From Lachnospiraceae bacterium (lineage in GTDB: Bacteria > Bacillota > Clostridia > Lachnospirales > Lachnospiraceae): a stretch of 60,923 nucleotides of DNA. The stretch covers positions 47,831-108,753 of the forward strand of contig DNUZ01000011.1 of NCBI GenBank assembly GCA_003507655.1. Reading direction: 5' to 3'. The position numbers and the translations under genes were made by a program. The notes under the pieces are model-generated. The model had not been told where the DNA came from and searched no databases. It saw only the letters and a list, made by a program, of their open reading frames with translations. Positions 1-7,919 of this stretch are shown here, in pieces; within the stretch, counting starts at the first letter, position 1, and the number at the start of each line of letters is the position of its first letter.

Positions 1-105
1 ACAAAAGCAGTCTCGGTTTTGTGCAATTGCCAGCCACTAAGTTGTGAGGCTCTTTTTGACAACCTAATCTCTATAGAAAATATCATGTTACGTTAAAGTA
101 TGAGA

Positions 106-130
106 GCTGTGTTTCCTATAGAGTAAAAAA
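106..130. repeat. Post-terminator repeat tag, copy 1
   Basis: This 25-base stretch matches 58969-58993 at 23 of 25 positions. In both copies it begins in the T-tract of an intrinsic terminator on the minus strand and runs downstream from it, with the shared core TTTCCTATAGAG when read on the plus strand. The two terminators themselves are unrelated in sequence. No function is known to me. Confidence 0.6.
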
Positions 131-154
131 GGGACGCTCTGAAAAGAACGTCCC
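125..154 (-). terminator. Intrinsic terminator after the DUF362 gene
   Basis: On the minus strand, GGGACG and CGTCCC pair around a 12-base loop and are followed by six T residues. It sits 14 bases past the stop of the DUF362 gene, so it ends that transcript. The 125 bases to its left hold no gene I can support. Confidence 0.85.
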
Positions 155-167
155 CAAAATGCTTTTT

Positions 168-1298
168 CTATACTTCGATCAGTTCATAGCTGCGGCTGCC
201 AAGTCCGATCTTTTCTGCGTGGTCTAAACAGCTTCTCCATTCGGATTCCGGTGTGGAATTGCGGAAATGATCATGATGATCCACAAAGTCTGCTTTTTTC
301 ATATTCTCTGCAAGCTGGCTGTTTGGCAATGGTGTTGCTGCAAGACAGGCATCTACACATGCCTGATCTAATGCCAGTGGATCAAAGGATGCAAACATTC
401 CGATGTTTGGTAAGATCGGAGCATCGTTCTCTCCATGACAGTCACAGTTTGGTGAAACATCTACGATCAGTGAAATATGGAAGGATGGACGGCCATCTAC
501 AACGGCTTTGGTATATTCTGCCATTTTACAGTTCAATACTTCATTTGCATTTTCATTATTAAATGCGATCGCATCAAAGTTGCAGGCTCCAAGACAGCGT
601 CCACATCCTACACAGTGTTCGGTATCTACCGTCATTTTCTTTGCTGCTTCATCAAATACCAGTCCACCGTTGGCACATTCACGCTGACAGCGTTTGCAGC
701 CACGACAGACCTCAGCGGTAATATGTGGGGTTCCGGATCTGTGCTGTTCTGTTTTTCCTGCACGGGAACCGCATCCCATACCGATATTTTTAATGGCTCC
801 GCCAAATCCGGTCATCTCATGTCCTTTGAAGTGTGTCAGGCTGATAAATACATCTGCATCCATAACTGCCCGTCCGATTTTTGCGGCTTTTACATATTCA
901 CCGCCCTCGACCGGCACTTCTATGTCATCGGTTCCCTTTAAACCGTCACCGATGATCACCGGACAGCCTACGGTCAATGGTGTAAATCCGTTCTCCCATG
1001 CACACTCTAAATGCTCTAATGCATTCTTTCTGCTTCCCGGATACATCGTATTACAATCAGTCAAAAACGGTTTTCCACCGAGTTCTTTTACCACATCGGC
1101 AACTGCTTTTGCATAGTTCGGACGAAGATAACTGATATTTCCAAGTTCGCCAAAATGCATCTTGATCGCAACAAATTTGCCATCCATATCAATATCACCG
1201 ATACCGGCTTTTTTGATCATCTTCTTTAACTTTGTCGGAAGTCCGTCTCCAAACGCCTGTGTTCTGAAATTTGTAAAATATACTTTTGATCTTTCCAT
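168..1298 (-). CDS. DUF362 domain protein with two 4Fe-4S clusters
   Basis: The N-terminal two thirds match the DUF362 family, including the segment around FKGHEMTGFGGAIKNIGMG. A ferredoxin-type pair of cysteine motifs follows at about residues 198-250 (CRGCKRCQREC and CVGCGRCLGAC), enough for two 4Fe-4S clusters. There is no signal peptide, so it is probably a cytoplasmic iron-sulfur protein. The substrate is unknown. Three ATG codons stand in a row; the third lies 7 bases from the AGAGG ribosome binding site and is preferred. It has its own terminator and may use the promoter at 1588-1616. Confidence 0.9.
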   Translation of the reverse strand: MERSKVYFTNFRTQAFGDGLPTKLKKMIKKAGIGDIDMDGKFVAIKMHFGELGNISYLRPNYAKAVADVVKELGGKPFLTDCNTMYPGSRKNALEHLECAWENGFTPLTVGCPVIIGDGLKGTDDIEVPVEGGEYVKAAKIGRAVMDADVFISLTHFKGHEMTGFGGAIKNIGMGCGSRAGKTEQHRSGTPHITAEVCRGCKRCQRECANGGLVFDEAAKKMTVDTEHCVGCGRCLGACNFDAIAFNNENANEVLNCKMAEYTKAVVDGRPSFHISLIVDVSPNCDCHGENDAPILPNIGMFASFDPLALDQACVDACLAATPLPNSQLAENMKKADFVDHHDHFRNSTPESEWRSCLDHAEKIGLGSRSYELIEV

Positions 1299-1354
1299 CA
1301 TCATGCCTCTTTCAAAAACTTTTCTGTAACTTTTCTGATCATATTTTATCTATC

Positions 1355-1587
1355 TTACTCACTTTTTTCCTCGGATGCAAGTCCTGTCTGCAGGGTTCTT
1401 GCCAGTTCATCAATCTGGCGTACCATCTTTTCGATTTCTCTGATCCCGGCTGCATTTTCCTGCGATGCTGCGGTCACATGCTCGAGAAATCGCAATCGCA
1501 TAGATGTAGAGCAATACTACATGATATGTAAGTAACACAATGGCAACGGTCATAAAGACAACCGCTAAAAGGATCAGTACATACTCT
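1355..1587 (-). pseudogene. Remnant of a methyl-accepting chemotaxis protein
   Basis: Bases 1355-1480, read on the minus strand, encode a tail containing VTAASQENAAGIREIEKM and ending in a stop. This is the typical C-terminal end of the cytoplasmic signalling domain of chemotaxis receptors. The same frame meets a stop at 1517-1519. Just upstream, in another frame, lies one hydrophobic stretch of roughly 30 residues. The central part of a receptor (HAMP domain and hairpin tip) is missing. I infer a deleted, frameshifted receptor gene; it cannot make a working receptor. Confidence 0.55.
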
Positions 1588-1616
1588 ATTATATGAATAT
1601 CTGAAAATACCGTCAA
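1588..1616 (-). promoter_or_regulatory. Sigma-A promoter inside the end of the Cys-rich gene
   Basis: TTGACG (1611-1616) and TATAAT (1588-1593) are separated by exactly 17 bases on the minus strand. The element overlaps the last codon of the small Cys-rich gene. It probably once drove the chemotaxis-receptor remnant, and could now feed the DUF362 gene. Confidence 0.7.
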
Positions 1617-1861
1617 GAAAAAAACGTTTGTTTCAACACCTGTATCACCTTGTCATAGTTCTGCGGCTGATGCGGAAATGTGCAGTTTGTACATACCTTG
1701 ATCCGCCTACCGTCCTTTTCTAAAAACTCCGGTTTTCCGGGGCAGTGCTCCCTGCTGTATAACGGACAGTAACAAAACAGACAGTTCATGTTCTCAATCC
1801 CTTTATGGCACGGATAATACTGACACTCTTTGTTTTCAAAAAAACGATAGGAATTCTCCAT
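1613..1861 (-). CDS. Small cysteine-rich protein of cobalamin clusters
   Basis: This 82-residue protein has 9 cysteines, in arrangements such as CQYYPCHKG, CLFCYCPLY and CTNC. That fits the 'cysteine-rich small domain' family often found beside cobalamin genes, possibly binding a metal or an iron-sulfur cluster. Its exact role is unknown. The ATG has an AGGAGG site and overlaps the end of cbiA by 26 bases, so it is the last gene of the cobalamin operon. Confidence 0.85.
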   Translation of the reverse strand: MENSYRFFENKECQYYPCHKGIENMNCLFCYCPLYSREHCPGKPEFLEKDGRRIKVCTNCTFPHQPQNYDKVIQVLKQTFFS

Positions 1862-3242
1862 ACTTACCTCCTAAGTATTGCTCTGCTTTTTTTACAAAAT
1901 GATCTGCAAAGGACGGGTTTGACGGATAGTAGAGATGCGGAAAGCCCATCCAGACATTTTCTTTTTCGATCACACACGGATAGGTTCTGCCTGTGATCGG
2001 CTTAACTGCCATACAGTCCTCTCCATTCTTCTCACTGTCAAAATAGTGGAACTCATGTCCTTTGATCCTCGTTCCCACTTCTAAAAAATGGCTCTCTTTT
2101 TCTTCTAATTCGATATACCCGAAACGCACCAGCTTTTTCGTATCCTGACACGCTGCCGGGAGCACCCCTGCCATCTGATATGGATGACCGTCTCTGTCAC
2201 GGATCGCCGTGTGCAGATAGAGAAATCCGCCGCACTCTGCCACGACAGGCATTCCGCTTTCCACTGCTGCTTTGATTTCTTTTCGCATCGCTGTATTTTC
2301 CTCTAACTCTTTTGCATACAATTCCGGATAACCGCCTCCTAAAAGCAGTCCACTGCTGCCCTCTGGCAATTCTTTATCATGCAGTGGAGAAAAATAGGCA
2401 ATATCTGCCCCATATTCTTTGAGTAATAACAGATTGTCTTCGTAGTAAAAACAGAAGGCTTCATCTCTTGCAACTGCGATGAGAGGTTTTGTAATTAGTT
2501 CTGTTGATGTTATTTTCTCTGTTGTTTCTGTTATTTTTTCTATTTCTATTGTTTCCGCACTTGCTGCAATTTGTATGATTGTTTCTATGGAAACAGACTT
2601 TTGTAATTCCTCTGCCGCAACTTCTAACTGCCTTTGGATCTCTTTAATCTCTCCCGGAAGATGTAAGCCTAAATGTCTGCTCTGGATCTGCAACTGCTGC
2701 CGCTCTGCCAAATATCCCAAAACACGGATCTGCAATTCCGCTTCGATCAACGGCTTTATGATCTCATAATAGGACTTTGACATCCGGTTCAATATCACGC
2801 CCCGGATCAGATGCTCTGTATCGTATGCTAAAAATCCTGCAATGAGTGGTATCACGGAACGCCCCATTCCTTTCGCATCTACCACTAAAATGATCGGTGT
2901 TTTGGTCACTTTTGCCAAATGATAGGACGAGCCTTCCTCACACACGCCACCAAGTCCGTCATACAGCCCCATCACGCCTTCTATGACCGCTATTTCCTCT
3001 CCTGTTCTGTTTTTTAACAGAAGTTTTCGGGTATCATTCTCTCCGGTAAAAAAAGTATCTAAATTCTTCGAGGGAATCCCTATGACTCTTTGATGGAACA
3101 TCGGATCGATATAATCCGGGCCACACTTATAAGAGACCACTTGTTTTCCCATATCTTTTAGGGTCTGTAATATCGCACAGGTAATCGTTGTCTTGCCGCT
3201 TCCGCTTTTGGGTGCTGCGATCATCACACGGTCTAATTTCAT
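1836..3242 (-). CDS. cbiA: Cobyrinate a,c-diamide synthase CbiA
   Basis: It amidates the a and c side chains of cobyrinate, using glutamine and ATP. The N-terminus has the P-loop PKSGSGKTT at about residues 11-19. The C-terminal class I glutamine amidotransferase half shows the nucleophile in VVAECGGFLYLH and the histidine in GFPHLYYP. The chosen ATG has GGGAGG 8-9 bases upstream; an ATG 9 codons earlier has no site. A Thr/Glu/Ile-rich linker at about residues 225-255, encoded by simple T-rich sequence, separates the two halves and is longer than usual. It lies between the cbiJET fusion and the Cys-rich gene. Confidence 0.95.
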   Translation of the reverse strand: MKLDRVMIAAPKSGSGKTTITCAILQTLKDMGKQVVSYKCGPDYIDPMFHQRVIGIPSKNLDTFFTGENDTRKLLLKNRTGEEIAVIEGVMGLYDGLGGVCEEGSSYHLAKVTKTPIILVVDAKGMGRSVIPLIAGFLAYDTEHLIRGVILNRMSKSYYEIIKPLIEAELQIRVLGYLAERQQLQIQSRHLGLHLPGEIKEIQRQLEVAAEELQKSVSIETIIQIAASAETIEIEKITETTEKITSTELITKPLIAVARDEAFCFYYEDNLLLLKEYGADIAYFSPLHDKELPEGSSGLLLGGGYPELYAKELEENTAMRKEIKAAVESGMPVVAECGGFLYLHTAIRDRDGHPYQMAGVLPAACQDTKKLVRFGYIELEEKESHFLEVGTRIKGHEFHYFDSEKNGEDCMAVKPITGRTYPCVIEKENVWMGFPHLYYPSNPSFADHFVKKAEQYLGGKYGEFLSFF

Positions 3243-3259
3243 GTCATATATCCTCCCTT

Positions 3260-5353
3260 TTATCCACAAAAATCAAATGCACAGATCCATACCTGATTTT
3301 CTGCCTGCATCAGATGATAGGAACCTGCCACTCTTGCCCTGCTTACCTGTAGCTGTATCAACTCTTCGTTTTCGATCGGATAATCGGAGAGTACCTCTTT
3401 GATCTCACAGATTGTCTCTAAACTAATCGCATTGATCACGATCCGCATCTTAGGATTCTTTTGATATAACACCGATAAGATTTCATTCATCCTTCTACTG
3501 CTGCCACCGATAAATGCATGTGTCGGTTTTAGAAGTGTTTCTAAGCCGTCCGGTGCATCTGCTTTTATGATCTCTATGTTTTCTAAGCCAAAGTGTTCTT
3601 TGTTCTTCCCGATCAGGGCAGCTGCCTCTTCTTTTTTTTCTATGGCAAAAACACGGATATCGTTAGAAAGTCCTGCCGCCTCCACTGCGATTGAGCCTGT
3701 TCCACTGCCAATATCATAAAATACAGCTCCTTTATGCAGTTTTAATTTACAAATACTGACATCTCGCACCTCTTCTTTTGTCATCGGTACCCGGTCGCGC
3801 AAAAACTCGGTGTCTGCCCTTCCATGCGTCAGCCTTTTGCCTGCAGCACTTGGATTTTTTATAAAACAGGTATACAGTCCCTCTTTTTGCAATGCAAGGC
3901 ACTCCTTTGGTGTCAGTTCTAAAATCTCCTGCTCCGGATAGGACAACTGATAGCCTGCATAAATCCTGCATGATTCAAGTCCTGCACGATCTAAAATTTC
4001 TCCAAGTCTTTGTACGTCCGATACGCCTGACATTAATAAAAAGGTCTTTTCGCTGTTTCGTATCCGCTCTGCTAAATTCAACAACTCTTTTCCATGCATA
4101 CTGTAAACAGCCGCGTCCTGATAACTTTCGCCGATGCAGGCGGCTAAATATGCTACGGAAGAGATTCCGGACAATATCCGTACCGATGCCTGTAAACGTC
4201 CGGCAGATATTTCCTCCTGCAATGCACGGTACATAGAAGCTGCTCCACTGTAAAAACCGCTGTCACCGGAAAACAGTACCACCACCTTCTGTCCTGTTAC
4301 GATTTCCGAAACCTCTACATCTTTTTGCATCTCTTCTAAATACGGAATGATCTGCTCTGTCCGATAATAAGGCTTTTTTTCTAATTTCGGCTGATAGGAT
4401 GCGATCATCCGTTTTGCCCCAAGTAAAATATCTGCCTGTCGGATTGCCTGCTCTACTTCGTTTGTCAGGCTTTCCCTGCTTCCCATACCGACTCCTGCTA
4501 AGATGATCTCAAATCTGTTTTTGGACTGCTGAGGCAGGATCTTGCATCCGCAGATCACTTCTAATTTTTTGCATACTTCGGTAAAGGTATCTCCTGTCTC
4601 TGTTTTTTTCTGCCCGATGACATAGACCGGAATTCCTGCTTTTTTTGCCGCTTTTATTTTTTCTTCATATCCTCCGGCTCTGCCGCTCTTTTTTGTCACC
4701 ATGCACTGTATTTGGTATTGGTGCAGGATGGCGGTATTCATCTCTTCGCTAAACGGCCCCTGCAATGCTATGATCTGTTTTCCTGAAATCCCCTGCTCCA
4801 TGCAGATATGCAGGCTCTCTAACCCCGGCAGTACACGCACATAAAGTCTGTTTTGGATCTTTTCAGATGAAGCATATACGCTGAGTTCTTTACTTCCGGT
4901 CGTCAATAAAATATTTCCTTTTGTCTGCTCTAAGGCTTTTGCACATGCTTCATTGCTTTCAAAATAGCATACACCTGTTTCTTCTTCCTCTAAAATCTCT
5001 CTTTTTAATCGCAGATATGGGATGGTAAGGTCTTTGACTGCTGCCCGGATATTTTCCGTAACGGCTGTTGCATAGGGATGCGTGACATCTACAACTGCTG
5101 CAAATGCTTTTTGCTTTAAATATTCCCGCATTGCCTCTTCATCCATCCTGCCACGATGAACGGTCACTAGCGGATGCTCTTTTAATACAAGTTCTCCGTA
5201 TTCCGTGGCTACGCATATGGTATGTGCAATTCCTGCTGCCGCTAAATATTCAGACAGGGTTCTCCCCTCCGTTGTTCCTGCAAATATTATTATGTCATTT
5301 GATATCCGTGTTTCTTTCAATGTGATAACCTCGCTTTGTAACCAGCTTTCCAT
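3260..5353 (-). CDS. Triple fusion CbiJ-CbiE-CbiT
   Basis: Three corrin enzymes are joined in 697 residues. Residues 20-265 are cobalt-precorrin-6A reductase (CbiJ/CobK; FAGTTEGRTL near the start, VDVTHPYA). Residues 280-490 are the C5-methyltransferase CbiE (ILAGVGMGSRESLT, FSGDSGFYSG). Residues 505-690 are the C15-methyltransferase/decarboxylase CbiT (RDRVPMTKEEVR, DIGSGTGSIAVEAA). CbiE-CbiT fusions (CobL) are common; adding the reductase in front joins consecutive steps. The ATG at 5353 overlaps cbiH by 59 bases. A TTG at 5320 with a GCGAGG site 8 bases upstream is an equally good start. Confidence 0.93.
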   Translation of the reverse strand: MESWLQSEVITLKETRISNDIIIFAGTTEGRTLSEYLAAAGIAHTICVATEYGELVLKEHPLVTVHRGRMDEEAMREYLKQKAFAAVVDVTHPYATAVTENIRAAVKDLTIPYLRLKREILEEEETGVCYFESNEACAKALEQTKGNILLTTGSKELSVYASSEKIQNRLYVRVLPGLESLHICMEQGISGKQIIALQGPFSEEMNTAILHQYQIQCMVTKKSGRAGGYEEKIKAAKKAGIPVYVIGQKKTETGDTFTEVCKKLEVICGCKILPQQSKNRFEIILAGVGMGSRESLTNEVEQAIRQADILLGAKRMIASYQPKLEKKPYYRTEQIIPYLEEMQKDVEVSEIVTGQKVVVLFSGDSGFYSGAASMYRALQEEISAGRLQASVRILSGISSVAYLAACIGESYQDAAVYSMHGKELLNLAERIRNSEKTFLLMSGVSDVQRLGEILDRAGLESCRIYAGYQLSYPEQEILELTPKECLALQKEGLYTCFIKNPSAAGKRLTHGRADTEFLRDRVPMTKEEVRDVSICKLKLHKGAVFYDIGSGTGSIAVEAAGLSNDIRVFAIEKKEEAAALIGKNKEHFGLENIEIIKADAPDGLETLLKPTHAFIGGSSRRMNEILSVLYQKNPKMRIVINAISLETICEIKEVLSDYPIENEELIQLQVSRARVAGSYHLMQAENQVWICAFDFCG

Positions 5354-6047
5354 GTATCAGTTCCGTATCGGAATTACCGATGAATACGGTGGTAAACATA
5401 TTCACCTGTATATCTCTCAATTCCCGTAAGGTACAGGTCACTGCCTTTGTTCCTTCCCTGCCGATATTCTCCACATATCCGCATGGCCGTTCCTCATCGA
5501 TCACACGAAGCAGGATGTCACAGGCTTTTTTCAGATAATCTTTCCGCTTATGGCTCGACGGATTATAGATTGCTATTGCAAAATCTCCCCCGGCTGCCGC
5601 CAGCAGGCGTTTTTCGATCTTTTCCCACGGCGTTAAGAGATCACTCAGGCTGATCACGCAAAAATCATGATTCAGCGGTGCTCCTAAAACTGCCGCCCCG
5701 CTGCAGGCCGCCGTTATCCCCGGTATGACAAAAATCTCTGTATCCGGATATGCTTTTCCCATTTCGTACAGTAACGATGCCATTCCGTAAATCCCTGCAT
5801 CACCACTGCAGACCATTGCTACCTGTTTTCCTTTTTTTGCTTCTTCAAAGCACAATTTGCAGCGTTCTTCTTCCTGTCTCATTGGAGTTGTCCGCATTTC
5901 CTTATCTGCAAACCGCTCTCCTAACAATTTGATATAGACCGTATAACCGATAATGACATCTGCCGCTTCTAATGCTTTTAGTGCCTCCCCTGTCATCATC
6001 TCTTCTTTTCCCGGCCCCATTCCGACTAAATAGATGTTATGCTTCAT
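5295..6047 (-). CDS. cbiH: Cobalt-precorrin-3B C17-methyltransferase CbiH
   Basis: This SAM-dependent enzyme methylates C17 and drives ring contraction. Family marks are YLVGMGPGKEEMMT at the N-terminus, MVCSGDAGIYGMA and the long AIYNPSSHKRKDYL motif typical of CbiH/CobJ. The start at MKHNIYLVGMG fits a GGAGA site and overlaps cbiG by 11 bases. Its 250 residues match a single-domain CbiH, without the extra C-terminal domain seen in some clostridial versions. Confidence 0.95.
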   Translation of the reverse strand: MKHNIYLVGMGPGKEEMMTGEALKALEAADVIIGYTVYIKLLGERFADKEMRTTPMRQEEERCKLCFEEAKKGKQVAMVCSGDAGIYGMASLLYEMGKAYPDTEIFVIPGITAACSGAAVLGAPLNHDFCVISLSDLLTPWEKIEKRLLAAAGGDFAIAIYNPSSHKRKDYLKKACDILLRVIDEERPCGYVENIGREGTKAVTCTLRELRDIQVNMFTTVFIGNSDTELIHGKLVTKRGYHIERNTDIK

Positions 6048-7155
6048 CAAATGTAATTCTCCATTCCCTTTTTGCAACGGCTATCGTCATCCCGTCTTTG
6101 GCATGTTTTTCATACACCAGTGTTCCTCCTGCTTCGCAGGCACAAAGTGCCGCCCGTTCACAGACATTGTCCACCCCAACCTGTGACTCTACAAAAGCAG
6201 AGGCATGAAAGTTTCCCTGCACTTTTTGCAGTTCTTTTGCCGTATAGGTCAAAAACGGTACTCTGTGCTGTCTGCTCCAGATTAAAAATCCCTGCTCGTC
6301 CTGCTTTTTATCAATAGAAGCCAATGCAAAAATCTGCTCTTTTTTCATTCCTGCTGTCTTTAGGGTTTCGTCAATCAGTGCTTCTATCTTCTGTGGCTTG
6401 ATTCCCCTTTTACACCCCATTCCAACGACATACTCTTTGGGCTGTAATCGGAGCAATGCGTCTGTGTTTGTCGGATGCTCCGGTTTTGGATTTTCCGCAA
6501 TCACAATGTCGACGGTTTGTGGTGCGGAATCTGCTGATAGCACAGCCGTTGACGAGTAGGAAATCAGATGTATTTCCTCCGGTATTTTCGTTCCCTCTTT
6601 CAGATGTCCCTCTTCTACACACAGGGTCACTTTCTCTCCTGCTAAGACTTTTGCCGATATCTTTGCAATTCTGTCTTTATTTATGATGCGAAGTCCGTTC
6701 CTTTTTGCAAACAGATCCACGGCAAATTTGTTTTGCAGATCGGTTGCTGTGGTGATCACCGGGATTGCGTTAATCTTTTCTGCAATCTGCACCGCGAGTT
6801 CATTTGCACCGCCATAATGCCCCGCCAAAAGCGGAATCACATACTGCCCCTGTTCATCTAATACAAGTACCGGACTGTCGTGGAGTTTGTCGGTAAGATT
6901 CGGGGCAATGGCTCTGACTGCAATTCCACAGGCTCCGATAAAAAGTACGGCATTTTTTTCCTGCATCTGCTCTTTTGTCCAGTCAGCAATGCTCTTTTCG
7001 ACATAGACTGCCTTTATCTTCGTGTCATGGGTTTTTACAAGGGAACATTTTGTATAAACTGCCGTTGTGATGCCTGTATTTTCCGTCAGGCTCTCTGACA
7101 CTCTCTTGGACAGCTCTAACCCATTGTTTGTAAAACTGATGATACTTAGTTTCAT
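6037..7155 (-). CDS. cbiG: Cobalt-precorrin-5A hydrolase CbiG
   Basis: CbiG opens the delta-lactone and releases acetaldehyde in the anaerobic corrin pathway. The N-terminal domain has LFIGACGIAVRAIAP and the LLAGHYGGANELA motif. A linker leads to the C-terminal domain, which begins EYVVGMGCKRGI and contains ASIDKKQDE. Length (372 residues) is normal for a full two-domain CbiG. It lies 2 bases after cbiF. Confidence 0.95.
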   Translation of the reverse strand: MKLSIISFTNNGLELSKRVSESLTENTGITTAVYTKCSLVKTHDTKIKAVYVEKSIADWTKEQMQEKNAVLFIGACGIAVRAIAPNLTDKLHDSPVLVLDEQGQYVIPLLAGHYGGANELAVQIAEKINAIPVITTATDLQNKFAVDLFAKRNGLRIINKDRIAKISAKVLAGEKVTLCVEEGHLKEGTKIPEEIHLISYSSTAVLSADSAPQTVDIVIAENPKPEHPTNTDALLRLQPKEYVVGMGCKRGIKPQKIEALIDETLKTAGMKKEQIFALASIDKKQDEQGFLIWSRQHRVPFLTYTAKELQKVQGNFHASAFVESQVGVDNVCERAALCACEAGGTLVYEKHAKDGMTIAVAKREWRITFDEA

Positions 7156-7157
7156 AT

Positions 7158-7919
7158 CTATTCTTCCTTTGCCTGCCTGAATTCCGTTGAAAAATCCGGT
7201 GCATACAGCCGCGATTTTTGATAGTGCTGATGCGTCAGCACATCCCCGACTAAGACCAATGCCGTCTTTGTGATGCCATGCTCCTTAGCTGTAGCCGCCA
7301 GTGTCTCCACCGTACAAAGATACGCTTCTTCGTCCTTCCATGTTGCCTTATATACCAGTGCCGCCGGCGTATGTTTTTCATATCCTCCGGCGATCAGTCT
7401 TTGGCTTAATTCCTCTAACATGCCGGTGCTTAAATAGATTGCCATGGATGCCTGATGCGCCGCAAAACTTTCGATACTCTCTTTCGTTGGAACCTTCGTT
7501 TTGCCTTCCATCCGCGTAATGATCAAAGACTGTGAAATTCCCGGCAGTGTATACTCTATATTTAAGGATGCTGCCGCTCCAAAGCAGGCACTGACACCCG
7601 GACAGCTTTCATATGGTATACCAAGCCTGTCCAATTCATCCATCTGTTCCCGGATCGCACCATAAATGCTTGGGTCTCCGGTGTGCAGACGTACGAGCAT
7701 TTTTTCTGCCTCCTGTGACTGCTGCATCACGGCAAGCACCTCAGACAACGTCATCGTGGCACTGTTAAATATTTCACATTCTTTTTTTGCATATGCTAAC
7801 AACTCCGGATTGACTAAAGACCCCGCATAGATGATGACATCTGCCTGCTCTAACAGCCGCATTCCCCGCACGGTGATTAAATCGGCTGCCCCTGTTCCTG
7901 CGCCAACAAAGTAAACCAT
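7158..7919 (-). CDS. cbiF: Cobalt-precorrin-4 C11-methyltransferase CbiF
   Basis: This is a tetrapyrrole methylase that methylates C11. It begins VYFVGAGTGAADLITVRG and contains ADVIIYAGSLVNPELL and RLHTGDPSIYGA, the SAM-binding and family motifs of CbiF/CobM. Length 253 is typical. The start lies 43 bases inside the end of cbiD, which suggests translational coupling. Confidence 0.96.
   Translation of the reverse strand: MVYFVGAGTGAADLITVRGMRLLEQADVIIYAGSLVNPELLAYAKKECEIFNSATMTLSEVLAVMQQSQEAEKMLVRLHTGDPSIYGAIREQMDELDRLGIPYESCPGVSACFGAAASLNIEYTLPGISQSLIITRMEGKTKVPTKESIESFAAHQASMAIYLSTGMLEELSQRLIAGGYEKHTPAALVYKATWKDEEAYLCTVETLAATAKEHGITKTALVLVGDVLTHQHYQKSRLYAPDFSTEFRQAKEE

Noticed and set aside
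1410..1616. A 68-residue membrane protein gene
   Set aside because: Its start codon is a TTG that is also the -35 of a good promoter, there is no ribosome binding site, and the end runs out of frame over a chemotaxis-receptor tail.
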